Shown here: positions 1-8,609 of the stretch, piece by piece | Layout: each line of letters begins with the position of its first letter | How positions within the stretch are numbered: position 1 is the first letter of the stretch | NCBI GenBank assembly: GCA_949840805.1 | Contig: CATKXR010000004.1 | Span: forward strand, 94,325-158,324 | Origin: an uncultured Lachnospiraceae bacterium | GTDB taxonomy: Bacteria; Bacillota; Clostridia; Lachnospirales; Lachnospiraceae | Reading direction: 5' to 3' | DNA: 64,000 bases | The notes under the pieces: generated by a model | Told to the model about the DNA's origin: nothing | Seen by the model: the letters and a program-made list of their open reading frames with translations, nothing else | The model's database searches: none | Position numbers and translations under genes: made by a program

Positions 1-212
1 AGGATCCATCCGGCGGCCGGCCGGGCTGTGGAGAAAAAGTCTTTCCGAAAGGGCTGACGCTTCACTGCTTTGAGCAGCAGCAAAAAGCAGACGCCCACGG
101 CAAAACGGAAAAAGGTAATGTAGGCAGGGCTGAAATAGGGGCTGATCAGCTTGACGCAGGTTCCGCCAAAGCTGAACATCAGGGCAACACACAGAAGATA
201 TAAGTATCCCAT
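1..212 (-). CDS. EamA/DMT-family membrane transporter, N-terminal part
   Basis: The left edge carries the first ~70 codons of a minus-strand membrane protein; the rest is outside the window. It begins MGYLYLLCVALMFSFGG, a hydrophobic helix, followed by a short loop with Ser-Pro-x-Phe-Ser-Pro and a second hydrophobic helix (about residues 31-49). This layout is typical of the first two helices of EamA/DMT drug or metabolite exporters. The ATG at 210-212 has a weak AAGGAA about 10 nt upstream. It is transcribed divergently from the TetR operon. Family assignment from only two helices is tentative and no substrate can be inferred. Confidence 0.6.
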   Translation of the reverse strand, partial: MGYLYLLCVALMFSFGGTCVKLISPYFSPAYITFFRFAVGVCFLLLLKAVKRQPFRKDFFSTARPAAGWI

Positions 213-331
213 AAGAAAAGTTCCTTGTCTTTTAATCGTTTGCATGATTTTGGGTTTGCGGGGATAGTATATCATATTTTTGCGGAAGATGGCAGAAAAT
301 GTAAATTTTTATAAAAATTTTCTAATGTCTA

Positions 332-360
332 TTGACAACATGACAGGGTGTCATTATAAT
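332..360 (+). promoter_or_regulatory. Consensus sigma-A promoter of the TetR-RND operon
   Basis: TTGACA (332-337), exactly 17 bp, then TATAAT (355-360): a perfect housekeeping promoter. It lies in the 249-bp gap between the divergent EamA gene and the tetR gene and is overlaid by the repeats at 341-395. A promoter this strong with operators inside it implies tight repression. Confidence 0.85.
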
Positions 361-395
361 GAGTGACAGATTGTCACAAAAGTGACAACATGTCA
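341..395. promoter_or_regulatory. Three tandem TGACA-N3-TGTCA operators
   Basis: Three copies of the palindrome TGACA-N3-TGTCA occur at 341-353 (spacer GGG), 364-376 (GAT) and 383-395 (ACA). The first sits between the -35 and -10 boxes; the second and third cover the start of transcription and the early leader. Centres are 23 and 19 bp apart, about two helical turns. The copies are identical in both half-sites. The likely ligand is the TetR-family protein encoded just downstream. Confidence 0.75.
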
Positions 396-461
396 TATAT
401 TCTGGTATGCAGGTTATAAAGGAGGGATTGAGAGTGCATCAGAGGGGAGAGGAGGAAAAGC

Positions 462-1088
462 ATGCCTACAGAACGGTTTTACCGTTTGCCTGAGACCAAA
501 AAGCAGGCAATACGAGAAGCAGCATTGAAAGAATTTGCAAGGGTTCCCTTTGATAAGGCTTCCATTAATCAGATCATCCACAATGCGGATATTTCCCGGG
601 GCAGTTTTTATACCTATTTTGTAGATAAGCAGGATGTGGTGGATTTTCTGCTGAAGGATCAGTTCGAAGAACTGCAGAAGCTTTGCAAGAAAGAGTTGGA
701 CAGCAATGGCGGCGATTATTTTGCCATGGTGGAACGGATGTTTGAATTTTTTGTGGAAAAGCTTTGTACAAACCCGGAGATGGTGACGGTAGCCCGGAAT
801 ATTTTTTCCAACAAGGAGAATATCGAACTTGTGGGGATGTCAGGATGGCCGGCCCCTGACTGTGAGGTAAAATGGATGTATGAGAACCTGGAAAGGAGTC
901 GTTTTCGGTTTGAGAAAGCGGAGGATTTTTCTGCCCTGGCCATATTAGCCATGTCATCGCTGGCGGTTTCCCTTAAACAGTATTACGAGAGTCCGGAGCA
1001 GTTGGAGAGTATTCGAAGGACATTGAAAAAATCCCTCGATATTTTAAAGTACGGGTCTTACAGGCAGGAACAACAAATATTAATTTAG
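462..1088 (+). CDS. TetR/AcrR-family transcriptional repressor
   Basis: A 208-residue protein with an N-terminal TetR helix-turn-helix (about residues 10-55; the recognition-helix region reads ISRGSFYTYFVDKQD) and a ligand-binding C-terminal domain of no recognisable class. The ATG follows GGAGG (451-455) at normal spacing. It is the first gene of a run ending at 7771 that encodes a complete RND efflux set, so it probably represses its own operon through the three operators in its promoter and is released by a pump substrate. TetR repressors of this layout (regulator first, pump behind) are common. The inducer cannot be predicted. Confidence 0.9.
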   Translation: MPTERFYRLPETKKQAIREAALKEFARVPFDKASINQIIHNADISRGSFYTYFVDKQDVVDFLLKDQFEELQKLCKKELDSNGGDYFAMVERMFEFFVEKLCTNPEMVTVARNIFSNKENIELVGMSGWPAPDCEVKWMYENLERSRFRFEKAEDFSALAILAMSSLAVSLKQYYESPEQLESIRRTLKKSLDILKYGSYRQEQQILI

Positions 1089-1158
1089 ATAAAGAAAAGC
1101 ATATAAAAAATCAATAGAAAGACAGAAGAAAGAAGATAAAAGGTAAGAGGAGACAGCG

Positions 1159-2277
1159 ATGAATAAAGGTATAATTATTGCAGGAGTTGTCATTGTGGCA
1201 GTTGGCGCTGCCATTATCGTACCCCGGGCGCTGAAGCCGAAGGCAGTCCTGGAGGAGGCCCCGGTTCCCATTGTGCAGGTGGAAGAACCGCGCCCGGCCG
1301 ATATTGTGCTGTACCGGAGTCTGGTAGGCACGGTAGAGCCATCGGATGTGGTATACATCTATCCCAAGGCAGCAGGGGAGATTACGAATGTGTTTGTAAA
1401 GGCAGGGGATGTGGTGGCGGAGGGCCAGGCTATCTGCAAGATCGATACCAAGCAGGTGGATTCCGCCCGGCTCAGCATGGAAGCAGCCAGGACGGCCATG
1501 GATAATGCCAACAGCAATTTAAGGAGGCAGCAGGCTTTGTATGCAGCAGGCGATATTGCATCCGCTGCCTATGAACAGGCGGATATGCAGGCCAAGAGCG
1601 CCCGGATCCAGTATGAGCAGGCCAAGCTGAATTACGATTACCAGATGGAATTCAGCAATATCACCGCGCCTATCAGCGGGATCGTGGAGCAATGTGACGT
1701 GGAGGTCCATGACAATGTAGCCCAGCAGTCCCTGATCTGCGTTATTTCCGGCGCAGGAAGCAAGGCGATCACATTTTCCGTTACAGAAAACGTAGTGGAC
1801 CAGATGCAGGTAGGAGATAATGTGACCATTGAAAAGAACGGGAAGGAATACCAGGGAAGCATCACGGAGATCAGCAGCATGATCGATGCGGCCACCGGAC
1901 TGTTTAAAATCAAGGCGTCCGTAGAGAAAGGAGACGCTCTGCCTACTGGTTCTGCAGTGAGCCTGTATGTGGTTTCGGACCAGGTCAGCCAGGCCATGAG
2001 TATTCCGGTAGACGCGATTTATTATTCAGGCGGCGATGCCTATGTATATACATATGATAACGGAATCGTGCATCATCTCCCGGTGGAGGTGGGAATCTAT
2101 GATTCTGTCCGGGCCGAGATTCTGTCCGGGATTGAAAAAGACGACCAGGTGATCACGACATGGAGTTCAGAGCTTGTGGAAGGAGCGCACGTGCAGGTTG
2201 CCGCAGATGCCCCGGCGGAATCGGACAGCAGTACAGGTCATGACAATGTGCAGACAGAGAGCACACAGGCAGAGTAG
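1159..2277 (+). CDS. RND efflux periplasmic-adaptor-type (MFP/HlyD) subunit
   Basis: A 372-residue membrane fusion protein. An N-terminal signal anchor (about residues 4-26) has no lipobox cysteine. Then come a first half-lipoyl segment (VYIYPKAAGEITNVFVKAGD, about 66-86), an alpha-helical hairpin (about 103-160), the second half-lipoyl segment (NITAPISGIVE), a beta-barrel and a membrane-proximal domain. In Gram-negative bacteria such adaptors bridge an RND pump to TolC; here it would sit outside the cytoplasmic membrane. The ATG follows GAGGAG. The gene lies 14 bp before the pump gene and is clearly co-transcribed. The C-terminal ~25 residues are Ser/Thr/Glu-rich and look disordered. Confidence 0.9.
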   Translation: MNKGIIIAGVVIVAVGAAIIVPRALKPKAVLEEAPVPIVQVEEPRPADIVLYRSLVGTVEPSDVVYIYPKAAGEITNVFVKAGDVVAEGQAICKIDTKQVDSARLSMEAARTAMDNANSNLRRQQALYAAGDIASAAYEQADMQAKSARIQYEQAKLNYDYQMEFSNITAPISGIVEQCDVEVHDNVAQQSLICVISGAGSKAITFSVTENVVDQMQVGDNVTIEKNGKEYQGSITEISSMIDAATGLFKIKASVEKGDALPTGSAVSLYVVSDQVSQAMSIPVDAIYYSGGDAYVYTYDNGIVHHLPVEVGIYDSVRAEILSGIEKDDQVITTWSSELVEGAHVQVAADAPAESDSSTGHDNVQTESTQAE

Positions 2278-2291
2278 GAGGAAAGACGGCT

Positions 2292-5200
2292 ATGGGATTA
2301 ACAAAATCAGTCCTGAAAAGGCCGATCACCACGGTGCTGGTGATCTTGTGCCTGATTGTGTTCGGCCTGCAGTCCGTGCTGTCGGCAAAGATGGAGCTTA
2401 TGCCTACCATGGATATGCCCATGCTGATCATTGCCACCATCTACCCGGGGGCAAGCCCGGAAGATGTCAATGATCTGGTGACTACGGAGATCGAGGATAA
2501 CATTGGTTCTTTAAGCGGTGTGGATACGGTTCAGTCCATGTCCATGGAGAATATGTCCATGGTAATCATCCAGTATGATTACGGCAAGGACATTGATGAA
2601 GCATATGACGATTTAAAGAAAAAGATGGATGTGCTGGAGGCCAGCCTGCCGGACGACTGCGAATCTCCGGTTGTGGTTGAACTGAATCTGGATGATATGG
2701 CATCCGTATATTTGTCGGTGAACCATAAGACGGAGCCGAACCTTTACAATTATGTGGACAATAAGGTGGTTCCGGAACTGGAAAAGATCACCACGGTTAC
2801 AGATGTGGATGTGAGCGGCGGCCAGGAGGAATATATTAAGGTCGAACTGGTTCCCGAGAAACTGCAGCAATACCATCTGAATATGAATTCCATTTCCCAG
2901 GCCATCGGCAGCGCCAAATTTACTTATCCGGCGGGCGATACGATAGTAGGCGGCCAGCAGTTGTCTGTCAGCGCGGGGATCGAGTACGATACCATGGAAT
3001 TGCTGAAAAAAATTCCGATTTCTCTGGGCAATGGCAACGTGATTTATCTGGAGGATGTGGCAAATGTCCATACCTCTTTAAAAGATGCTACAGGCGTAGC
3101 CCGTTATAACGGGAGAGACACCATTTCCATAGGAGTCAAAAAGCAGCAGAGCGCCACGGCCATGGAGGTTTCAAAAGCGGTTAACCAGGTTATTGAATCG
3201 CTGCAGGCGGAAGACGAGAATCTGGAAATTGTCGTAGTCAATGATACCAGTGATTCCATTCAGTCTTCTCTGGAAAGTGTGATGCAGACCATGGTTATGG
3301 CCGTGCTCGTATCTATGGTGATTATTTTCCTGTTTTTTGGGGAGATTCGGGCGTCCCTGATTGTAGGCACTTCCATTCCGATCTCAATACTGGCGGCATT
3401 GATTCTGATGCAGGCCATGGGCTTTACATTAAATGTCATCACCTTAAGCAGCCTGGTGCTGGGTGTAGGTATGATGGTGGATAACTCCATTGTGGTTCTG
3501 GAAAGCTGTTTCCGCTCCACCAAAGGGAAGGGGATTGTAGGATACCGGGATGCGGCGTTGGAAGGGAGCGGGATTGTACTCCAGTCCATTATTGGCGGTA
3601 CGGTTACTACCTGCGTGGTGTTTCTGCCGCTGGCGCTTTTGGAAGGAATGACCGGGCAGATGTTCAAGCCCCTGGGCTTTACCATTATTTTCTGCCTGCT
3701 GGCATCTCTCATAAGCGCTATGACCATAGTTCCTTTGTGCTATTGTACATTCCGGCCCCAGGAGAAGGAACATTCCCCGGCAGGCTGGATCCTGGCTAAA
3801 ATGCAGGACGGCTACCGCGACATGATGAAAGTGATCCTTCCGAGAAAGTTTACGGTGGTTGCGCTTTCCATTGTGATGCTTGGGGTGTCTCTCTGGATGG
3901 CTACCCAGCTTCGAATGGAGCTGATGGTGTCAGATGACACGGGAACGATAAGTGTTTCCATTGACACACGGCCGGGACTTACGGTAGCTGAGACAGATAA
4001 GATTCTGCAGCAGGTGGAAGCTGTTGTATCGAAAGACCCGGATCTGGAATCTTATATGCTGACTTCCGGAGGGAGTGGTATGAGTATGGGCGGCAGCGGG
4101 GCCACTCTTACGGCTTATCTTCTGGATGATCGGAAGCGGGAGACAGATCAGGTTGTAAAAGAATGGAAACCCTTGTTAAATCAGATTGCAGGTGCTAATA
4201 TATCCTTAGAGGCATCTTCTTCCATGAGCATGATGTCTTCTTCCAACGGAGTGGAATATATTCTGCAAAGCACCCAGTATGATGAGCTGAAGGAGGTTTC
4301 AGACAAGATAGTCAACGATCTGCTGGAGTGTGACGAGGTGACAAAAGTACACAGCACCCTGGAAAATGCGGCCCCGGTGGTAAAACTGGATATTGATGCC
4401 GTAAAGGCAAATGCAGAAAATATCACTCCCATGCAGATTGCAGGGGCAGTAAGCAATACATTGAGTGGCATTGAAGCCACTACTTTGGAGGTGGATGGAG
4501 ACGATATCAGCGTTATGGTGGAATATCCGGACGACGAGTATGATACCATCGACAAACTGAAAGGAATCGTTTTAACGAATAATTCAGGTGCTTCTGTAGC
4601 TTTGACTGATGTAGCAGATGTGAATTTTAAAGACAGCCCTGCCACCATTATTCGTACTGACCGGCAGTACCGGGTAACGATTACCGGTGATCTGCAGACG
4701 GATGATCCCCGCCTGATCGATGAGATTGAGAACCGGCTTTATGATGAGGTTGTGTCTAAATACATAAGCCCGACCCTTTCACGGGCTGTCAACAGCAGGG
4801 ATGAGGCTATGGCAAGAGAGTTCGGCAATTTGTTCGGGGCTATCGGCACGGCGGTATTTTTGGTGTTTGTTGTTATGGCTGCCCAATTTGAGTCACCGAA
4901 GTTTTCGGTTATGGTTATGACGACCATTCCTTTTGCCCTGATTGGTTCCTTCGGGCTTTTGTACCTGACCGATGTGCCAATCAGTATGGCATCTTTGCTG
5001 GGATTTTTGATGTTGTCAGGAACGGTGGTCAACAATGGTATCCTGTATGTGGATACGGTGAACCAGTATCGGCAGGAGATGGAGCTTCATACGGCTTTGA
5101 TTGAGGCGGGAGCCACCCGTCTGCGGCCTATCCTGATGACGACGCTGACGACGATTGTTGCCATGATCCCCATGGCAATGGCTTATGGCGACAGCGGAAA

Positions 5201-5333
5201 GAGCATGCAGGGATTGGCCCTGGTAGATGTGGGCGGCCTGATCGCCTCCACGGTGCTGGCGCTTCTGATGCTGCCAAGCTATTATCTGCTGATGAGCGGA
5301 CGGAAAAAGAAGAAAGAACCCAGCTATGATTAA
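2292..5333 (+). CDS. RND-family efflux pump permease
   Basis: A 1013-residue AcrB/MexB-type transporter with the duplicated RND layout: one N-terminal helix (about 10-30), a large extracytoplasmic loop, a cluster of helices (about 335-480), a second large loop and a final helix cluster (about 840-1005). The TM4 motif reads VDNSIVVLE with Asp397, equivalent to AcrB Asp407, while the following Asp is Asn398. The TM10 position held by Lys940 in AcrB reads Asn-Asn (about 914-915), a variant I know from other RND subfamilies. It is therefore probably proton-driven with a non-AcrB relay. Firmicutes do encode RND pumps such as B. subtilis SwrC. Substrate unknown; drugs, bile acids or lipids are all possible. 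Confidence 0.92.
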   Translation: MGLTKSVLKRPITTVLVILCLIVFGLQSVLSAKMELMPTMDMPMLIIATIYPGASPEDVNDLVTTEIEDNIGSLSGVDTVQSMSMENMSMVIIQYDYGKDIDEAYDDLKKKMDVLEASLPDDCESPVVVELNLDDMASVYLSVNHKTEPNLYNYVDNKVVPELEKITTVTDVDVSGGQEEYIKVELVPEKLQQYHLNMNSISQAIGSAKFTYPAGDTIVGGQQLSVSAGIEYDTMELLKKIPISLGNGNVIYLEDVANVHTSLKDATGVARYNGRDTISIGVKKQQSATAMEVSKAVNQVIESLQAEDENLEIVVVNDTSDSIQSSLESVMQTMVMAVLVSMVIIFLFFGEIRASLIVGTSIPISILAALILMQAMGFTLNVITLSSLVLGVGMMVDNSIVVLESCFRSTKGKGIVGYRDAALEGSGIVLQSIIGGTVTTCVVFLPLALLEGMTGQMFKPLGFTIIFCLLASLISAMTIVPLCYCTFRPQEKEHSPAGWILAKMQDGYRDMMKVILPRKFTVVALSIVMLGVSLWMATQLRMELMVSDDTGTISVSIDTRPGLTVAETDKILQQVEAVVSKDPDLESYMLTSGGSGMSMGGSGATLTAYLLDDRKRETDQVVKEWKPLLNQIAGANISLEASSSMSMMSSSNGVEYILQSTQYDELKEVSDKIVNDLLECDEVTKVHSTLENAAPVVKLDIDAVKANAENITPMQIAGAVSNTLSGIEATTLEVDGDDISVMVEYPDDEYDTIDKLKGIVLTNNSGASVALTDVADVNFKDSPATIIRTDRQYRVTITGDLQTDDPRLIDEIENRLYDEVVSKYISPTLSRAVNSRDEAMAREFGNLFGAIGTAVFLVFVVMAAQFESPKFSVMVMTTIPFALIGSFGLLYLTDVPISMASLLGFLMLSGTVVNNGILYVDTVNQYRQEMELHTALIEAGATRLRPILMTTLTTIVAMIPMAMAYGDSGKSMQGLALVDVGGLIASTVLALLMLPSYYLLMSGRKKKKEPSYD

Positions 5334-5387
5334 AAAGAGCAGGATGCCTGAAAGAGCAAAGGGATTAAGCTTTGAGAGGAGAATGAA

Positions 5388-6557
5388 ATGAAGATCTGGA
5401 AGCGTGCGGCCTCATTTGGACTGGCATGTGCAATGTTTTCTGCCATGCAGTTCCCGTCATGGGCGTCAAGCCCGGAATTTGCACGGTCGGCAGAAGAATG
5501 GGCGAGGCTGCGGGATGATGTGCTGGAGTATGATGAGATCGAGGATCTGATTGCAGAGTATAATGCCACCGTACAGGTCAACCAGTTGGATTTAAATGAA
5601 TTTAAGAGAAAATACGGGGATACCAAGGATGATGTGTCGGATAAATACCGGGACATGGCAAATGAGATTTACGCCAGCATAGATTATCCGGATTCCGATG
5701 ATCCGATGTACGGCATGATGGTGGCATCCGTCCTGGCGGCTGAGATCCAGGCCAAGAATATGCTTCAGCAGGCAGATGAGAACCTGGATGACAGCGAGAT
5801 AATTTATATCAACTATAAACAGGCGGAAAAGACACTGGTGACAGTGGCCCAAAGCAATATGATAAATTATGCCAAGGGGCTCCTTCAGCTTCAGCAGGCG
5901 GAACTGGCTCTTTCCCAGGCCCGTACTGCCATGGCCAGTGTGAATGTCAAACAGGCCAACGGGCTTGCCACCCAGATGGAGGTGCTGAGCGCAAAGGAAG
6001 CCTTGATGACAGCGGAACGAAATATTGAGTCGTCCAGGACCGGTGTGGAGAATGTGCGCCAAAAGCTTGTGGTCATGCTTGGGTGGCAGTTTGACGCCAG
6101 GCCGGAGATAAGGGAAATTCCTGCCGCGGATATAGGCAGGATTGCCAGGATGGATCCACAGGCTGACAAAGCGCGGGCAGTAGAAAACAACTATACCTTA
6201 AAGGCCAATAAGAAAAAGCTGGCCAATGCAAGCGCGGCCAATGTGATTGACAGCCTGAACAAAACCATCAGCGATAACGAGCAGAAGATCGGTTCTTCTC
6301 TCATGACCAGTTACCAGAATGTCCTGACCGCCAGGCTGGCATACAGTCAGGCGGTGGCGGAGCTGGATGTGGAGCTGAGGAACCTCCATTCCGTAGAGGT
6401 CAATTATCAGAACGGCAATGCCAGCCGCACCCAGCTCGAGAACCAGCAGTACGCGGTACAGAACAAACAGATTGCAGTAAAGATTGCGGATATGAACCTG
6501 TTCCAGGTCATGGAGACCTATGACTGGGCGGTAAACGGGCTTGCCGGTACTTCATAG
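5388..6557 (+). CDS. TolC-like (OEP family) protein, first paralogue
   Basis: A 389-residue exported protein with a signal peptide (about 1-26, ending near SWASS). Most of the rest is helical heptad-like sequence in two similar halves, as in TolC/OprM outer-membrane efflux proteins (for example LLQLQQAELALSQARTAM and YQNVLTARLAYSQAVAEL). It is shorter than TolC (mature 471 residues), and I see no alternating beta-strand pattern where the outer-membrane barrel strands belong. The first ATG in the leader (5383) runs into a stop at once, so 5388 is the start, behind GAGAGGAG. A paralogue follows directly; both end with METYDWAV. A TolC-like protein is unexpected in a spore-forming monoderm. Confidence 0.8.
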   Translation: MKIWKRAASFGLACAMFSAMQFPSWASSPEFARSAEEWARLRDDVLEYDEIEDLIAEYNATVQVNQLDLNEFKRKYGDTKDDVSDKYRDMANEIYASIDYPDSDDPMYGMMVASVLAAEIQAKNMLQQADENLDDSEIIYINYKQAEKTLVTVAQSNMINYAKGLLQLQQAELALSQARTAMASVNVKQANGLATQMEVLSAKEALMTAERNIESSRTGVENVRQKLVVMLGWQFDARPEIREIPAADIGRIARMDPQADKARAVENNYTLKANKKKLANASAANVIDSLNKTISDNEQKIGSSLMTSYQNVLTARLAYSQAVAELDVELRNLHSVEVNYQNGNASRTQLENQQYAVQNKQIAVKIADMNLFQVMETYDWAVNGLAGTS

Positions 6558-6574
6558 CAGGGAGGACATGAGCA

Positions 6575-7771
6575 TTGGGAAAAAAGAAAGGATATCTGGC
6601 ACTGGCTGTTTCTCTTGCAATGATAACGGCGCTTCCGGCCCAGGCGGCTCCCACAGGGCCGGGAGCGCCTCCGGAACCGGAAAAGTACAGCGCCGAGAAA
6701 TGGGCAAGGCTTCAGGATAACCGGATTGAGTATGACGAACTTGCGGATCTGGTCCATGAATATAACCCGGATATGTCCAAGGCATGGGACAGCTATCTGA
6801 CCATGAAAGATGATTATCTCAATATGGTGACAGAGCTGGAAAGCCAGTACCGGCATGTGGAGGAAACGACAGATCAGGTGGTCGCCGCCACCAAGTTTTT
6901 GAATGACCCAGCCATAGCGGCGCAGGCGGCCCAGGTGAAGATGCTTGACAAATCTTACCGGACAACGGTTCAGGCTATGCGTGACACCGTAAACAAATGG
7001 GACACGAATCCGAAAGCCACCAGTGCACTGCACAGGGCGGAGCGGCAGATCACGGCAGGCGCCCAGAGCGCCATGATCGGCTATGAGACGATCCGGCAGA
7101 ATATCGCCACTCTGGAAACCATGGTAAAGCTGTATGAAAGGCAGGTTGAACTGGCAGGCCGCCAGGCTGTTCTGGGGCTGGCTACGGAAAACAGCCTGAC
7201 CAGCGCCAATGCCAGCCTTCTGGCTGCCCAGGTCCAGCTTAATTCTCTGAGGGACCAGCAGGAAAGCGTAAGGCGGACATTGTGTATGCTGTTAGGATAT
7301 GAACCGGATTCCAATCCGGAGATCTGTTCTGTCCCGAAATTTGATATGGCCAGGCTTTCCGAAATGAATCTGGAAGAGGATACGAAAAAGGCTATCGGCA
7401 ATAACCAGACACTCATCTCCCAGAGAACTTCGGCAAAGGGTACGACCAGCGACCAGATTGCGGCCAGGAGCAGGATGATCGCAGAGGGAGATCAAAAGCT
7501 GACCATAGAAATGCAACGCCTGTATCAGGACGTCCTGGATAAAAAAGCGGCTTATGACGCTGCCTGTACAGGTTTTACGGCGGCACAGATGAGCCGGGAT
7601 GCGTCGGAAAGGCAATATAATCTGGGACTTTTATCAGAGGTTCAGTATATTGGGACACAGATTTCCTATTGTCAGAAAAAAGCGGAAAAAGAATCAGCGG
7701 ATTTGAATCTTTTACAGGCTATGGAAACTTATGACTGGGCTGTTTTAGGGTTTGCCACGGTCAGCGACTGA
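6575..7771 (+). CDS. TolC-like (OEP family) protein, second paralogue
   Basis: A 398-residue signal-peptide protein starting at TTG 6575 behind GGAGG (6561-6565). The nearby ATG at 6568 is out of frame. It shares the N-terminal AE(E/K)WARL(R/Q)D box, the E-Y-D-E pattern and the C-terminal METYDWAV box with the gene just upstream, and is otherwise long helical coiled-coil sequence. The two are tandem duplicates that have diverged strongly in the middle. They may form a mixed alpha-barrel or serve different partners. Its 3' end overlaps the convergent spoIIR gene by 27 bp, which ends the efflux operon. Confidence 0.78.
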   Translation: MGKKKGYLALAVSLAMITALPAQAAPTGPGAPPEPEKYSAEKWARLQDNRIEYDELADLVHEYNPDMSKAWDSYLTMKDDYLNMVTELESQYRHVEETTDQVVAATKFLNDPAIAAQAAQVKMLDKSYRTTVQAMRDTVNKWDTNPKATSALHRAERQITAGAQSAMIGYETIRQNIATLETMVKLYERQVELAGRQAVLGLATENSLTSANASLLAAQVQLNSLRDQQESVRRTLCMLLGYEPDSNPEICSVPKFDMARLSEMNLEEDTKKAIGNNQTLISQRTSAKGTTSDQIAARSRMIAEGDQKLTIEMQRLYQDVLDKKAAYDAACTGFTAAQMSRDASERQYNLGLLSEVQYIGTQISYCQKKAEKESADLNLLQAMETYDWAVLGFATVSD

Positions 7772-8452
7772 CGGGGGCAATGAGCTGCCTTTGAAGGTAG
7801 GGAACAGCATAAACCGGATTTCTATTTCAGGGCGGTTATCTTTAAGAGCGAGATAATCGTCCTGTTTTAGTTCCTGTAAAAGCAGGGAAGAGCTCTTTTG
7901 GGGAATACCCGTGCATGCCTCATCTACGAAACAGAACTGCGGGTAAAGGATACACCACCAGTTATGCCCCCTGCCTTTGCCGAGCGTGATACGGGCAGCG
8001 TCATAATAGCCGCAGGGGAATACATAAGAGCCATAGTTCCGGGCGGGAAAGTAGCAGTTGGTGAGCTGTAAGTGGGCCTGGTAACAAAAACCCTGCTGTC
8101 TTAAGTAGGTGTTGGCAATGGTTTCGATTGCTTCCCGGTTTGCGGCAAGGTATGCAACGGTGTCTTTTTTATCTGCATAATCCGGCAGGTTCTCTTTTAA
8201 AAAGTCCAGTATCAAGCTGCGTACTTCCAGTTTGGCCTGCTGGTCTTTTTTGCTGTCACTGTCTGCCAGAATGTGGAACCGCAGTACAGACGGGGCCAGA
8301 CGTGCCGCCAGATCCTCCTGCTGCTTTCTGGCCTGGGTTTGCGTGAAAAGAAACGCCAGAAGAAAACAGCCCAGTGAGAGGGCCAGGTTTGTCTGCCAGG
8401 ATTTTGCCTTTTTGGAACGGCTTTTGGTAAAAAATGTATGGATTCTTTTCAT
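7745..8452 (-). CDS. spoIIR: Stage II sporulation protein R
   Basis: A 235-residue protein with a membrane anchor (about residues 20-42) and the SpoIIR signature segments VLRFHILADSDSKKDQ and GKGRGHNWWCILYPQFCFVD. In B. subtilis SpoIIR is made in the forespore under sigma-F and signals across the intermembrane space to activate SpoIIGA, which cleaves pro-sigma-E. Start at 8452 behind AGGAG. It stands alone, convergent with the efflux operon and divergent from ddl. No convincing sigma-F promoter was found by eye. It is one of the clearest signs that this organism forms spores. Confidence 0.93.
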   Translation of the reverse strand: MKRIHTFFTKSRSKKAKSWQTNLALSLGCFLLAFLFTQTQARKQQEDLAARLAPSVLRFHILADSDSKKDQQAKLEVRSLILDFLKENLPDYADKKDTVAYLAANREAIETIANTYLRQQGFCYQAHLQLTNCYFPARNYGSYVFPCGYYDAARITLGKGRGHNWWCILYPQFCFVDEACTGIPQKSSSLLLQELKQDDYLALKDNRPEIEIRFMLFPTFKGSSLPPSVADRGKP

Positions 8453-8494
8453 TTTTATGTTCTCCTAAAAATATTCCTGTTTTTTTGATTCCAC

Positions 8495-8522
8495 TTTCAA
8501 TTATTGACAGATATGATATAAT
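8495..8522 (+). promoter_or_regulatory. Probable promoter of ddl-murI
   Basis: TTTCAA (8495-8500), 16 bp, TATAAT (8517-8522). The -10 is perfect and the -35 moderate. A TTGACA at 8504 is too close to this -10 to pair with it. The predicted transcript would have a leader of about 80 nt before ddl. Confidence 0.55.
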
Positions 8523-8609
8523 TAAACGTAATGATTTACCGACAGGATCCTGCCGGGAGAATAAGCCTGCGGGTGCGGGGTAAATCAAAACATCAGGAGG
8601 AAGTATTTT

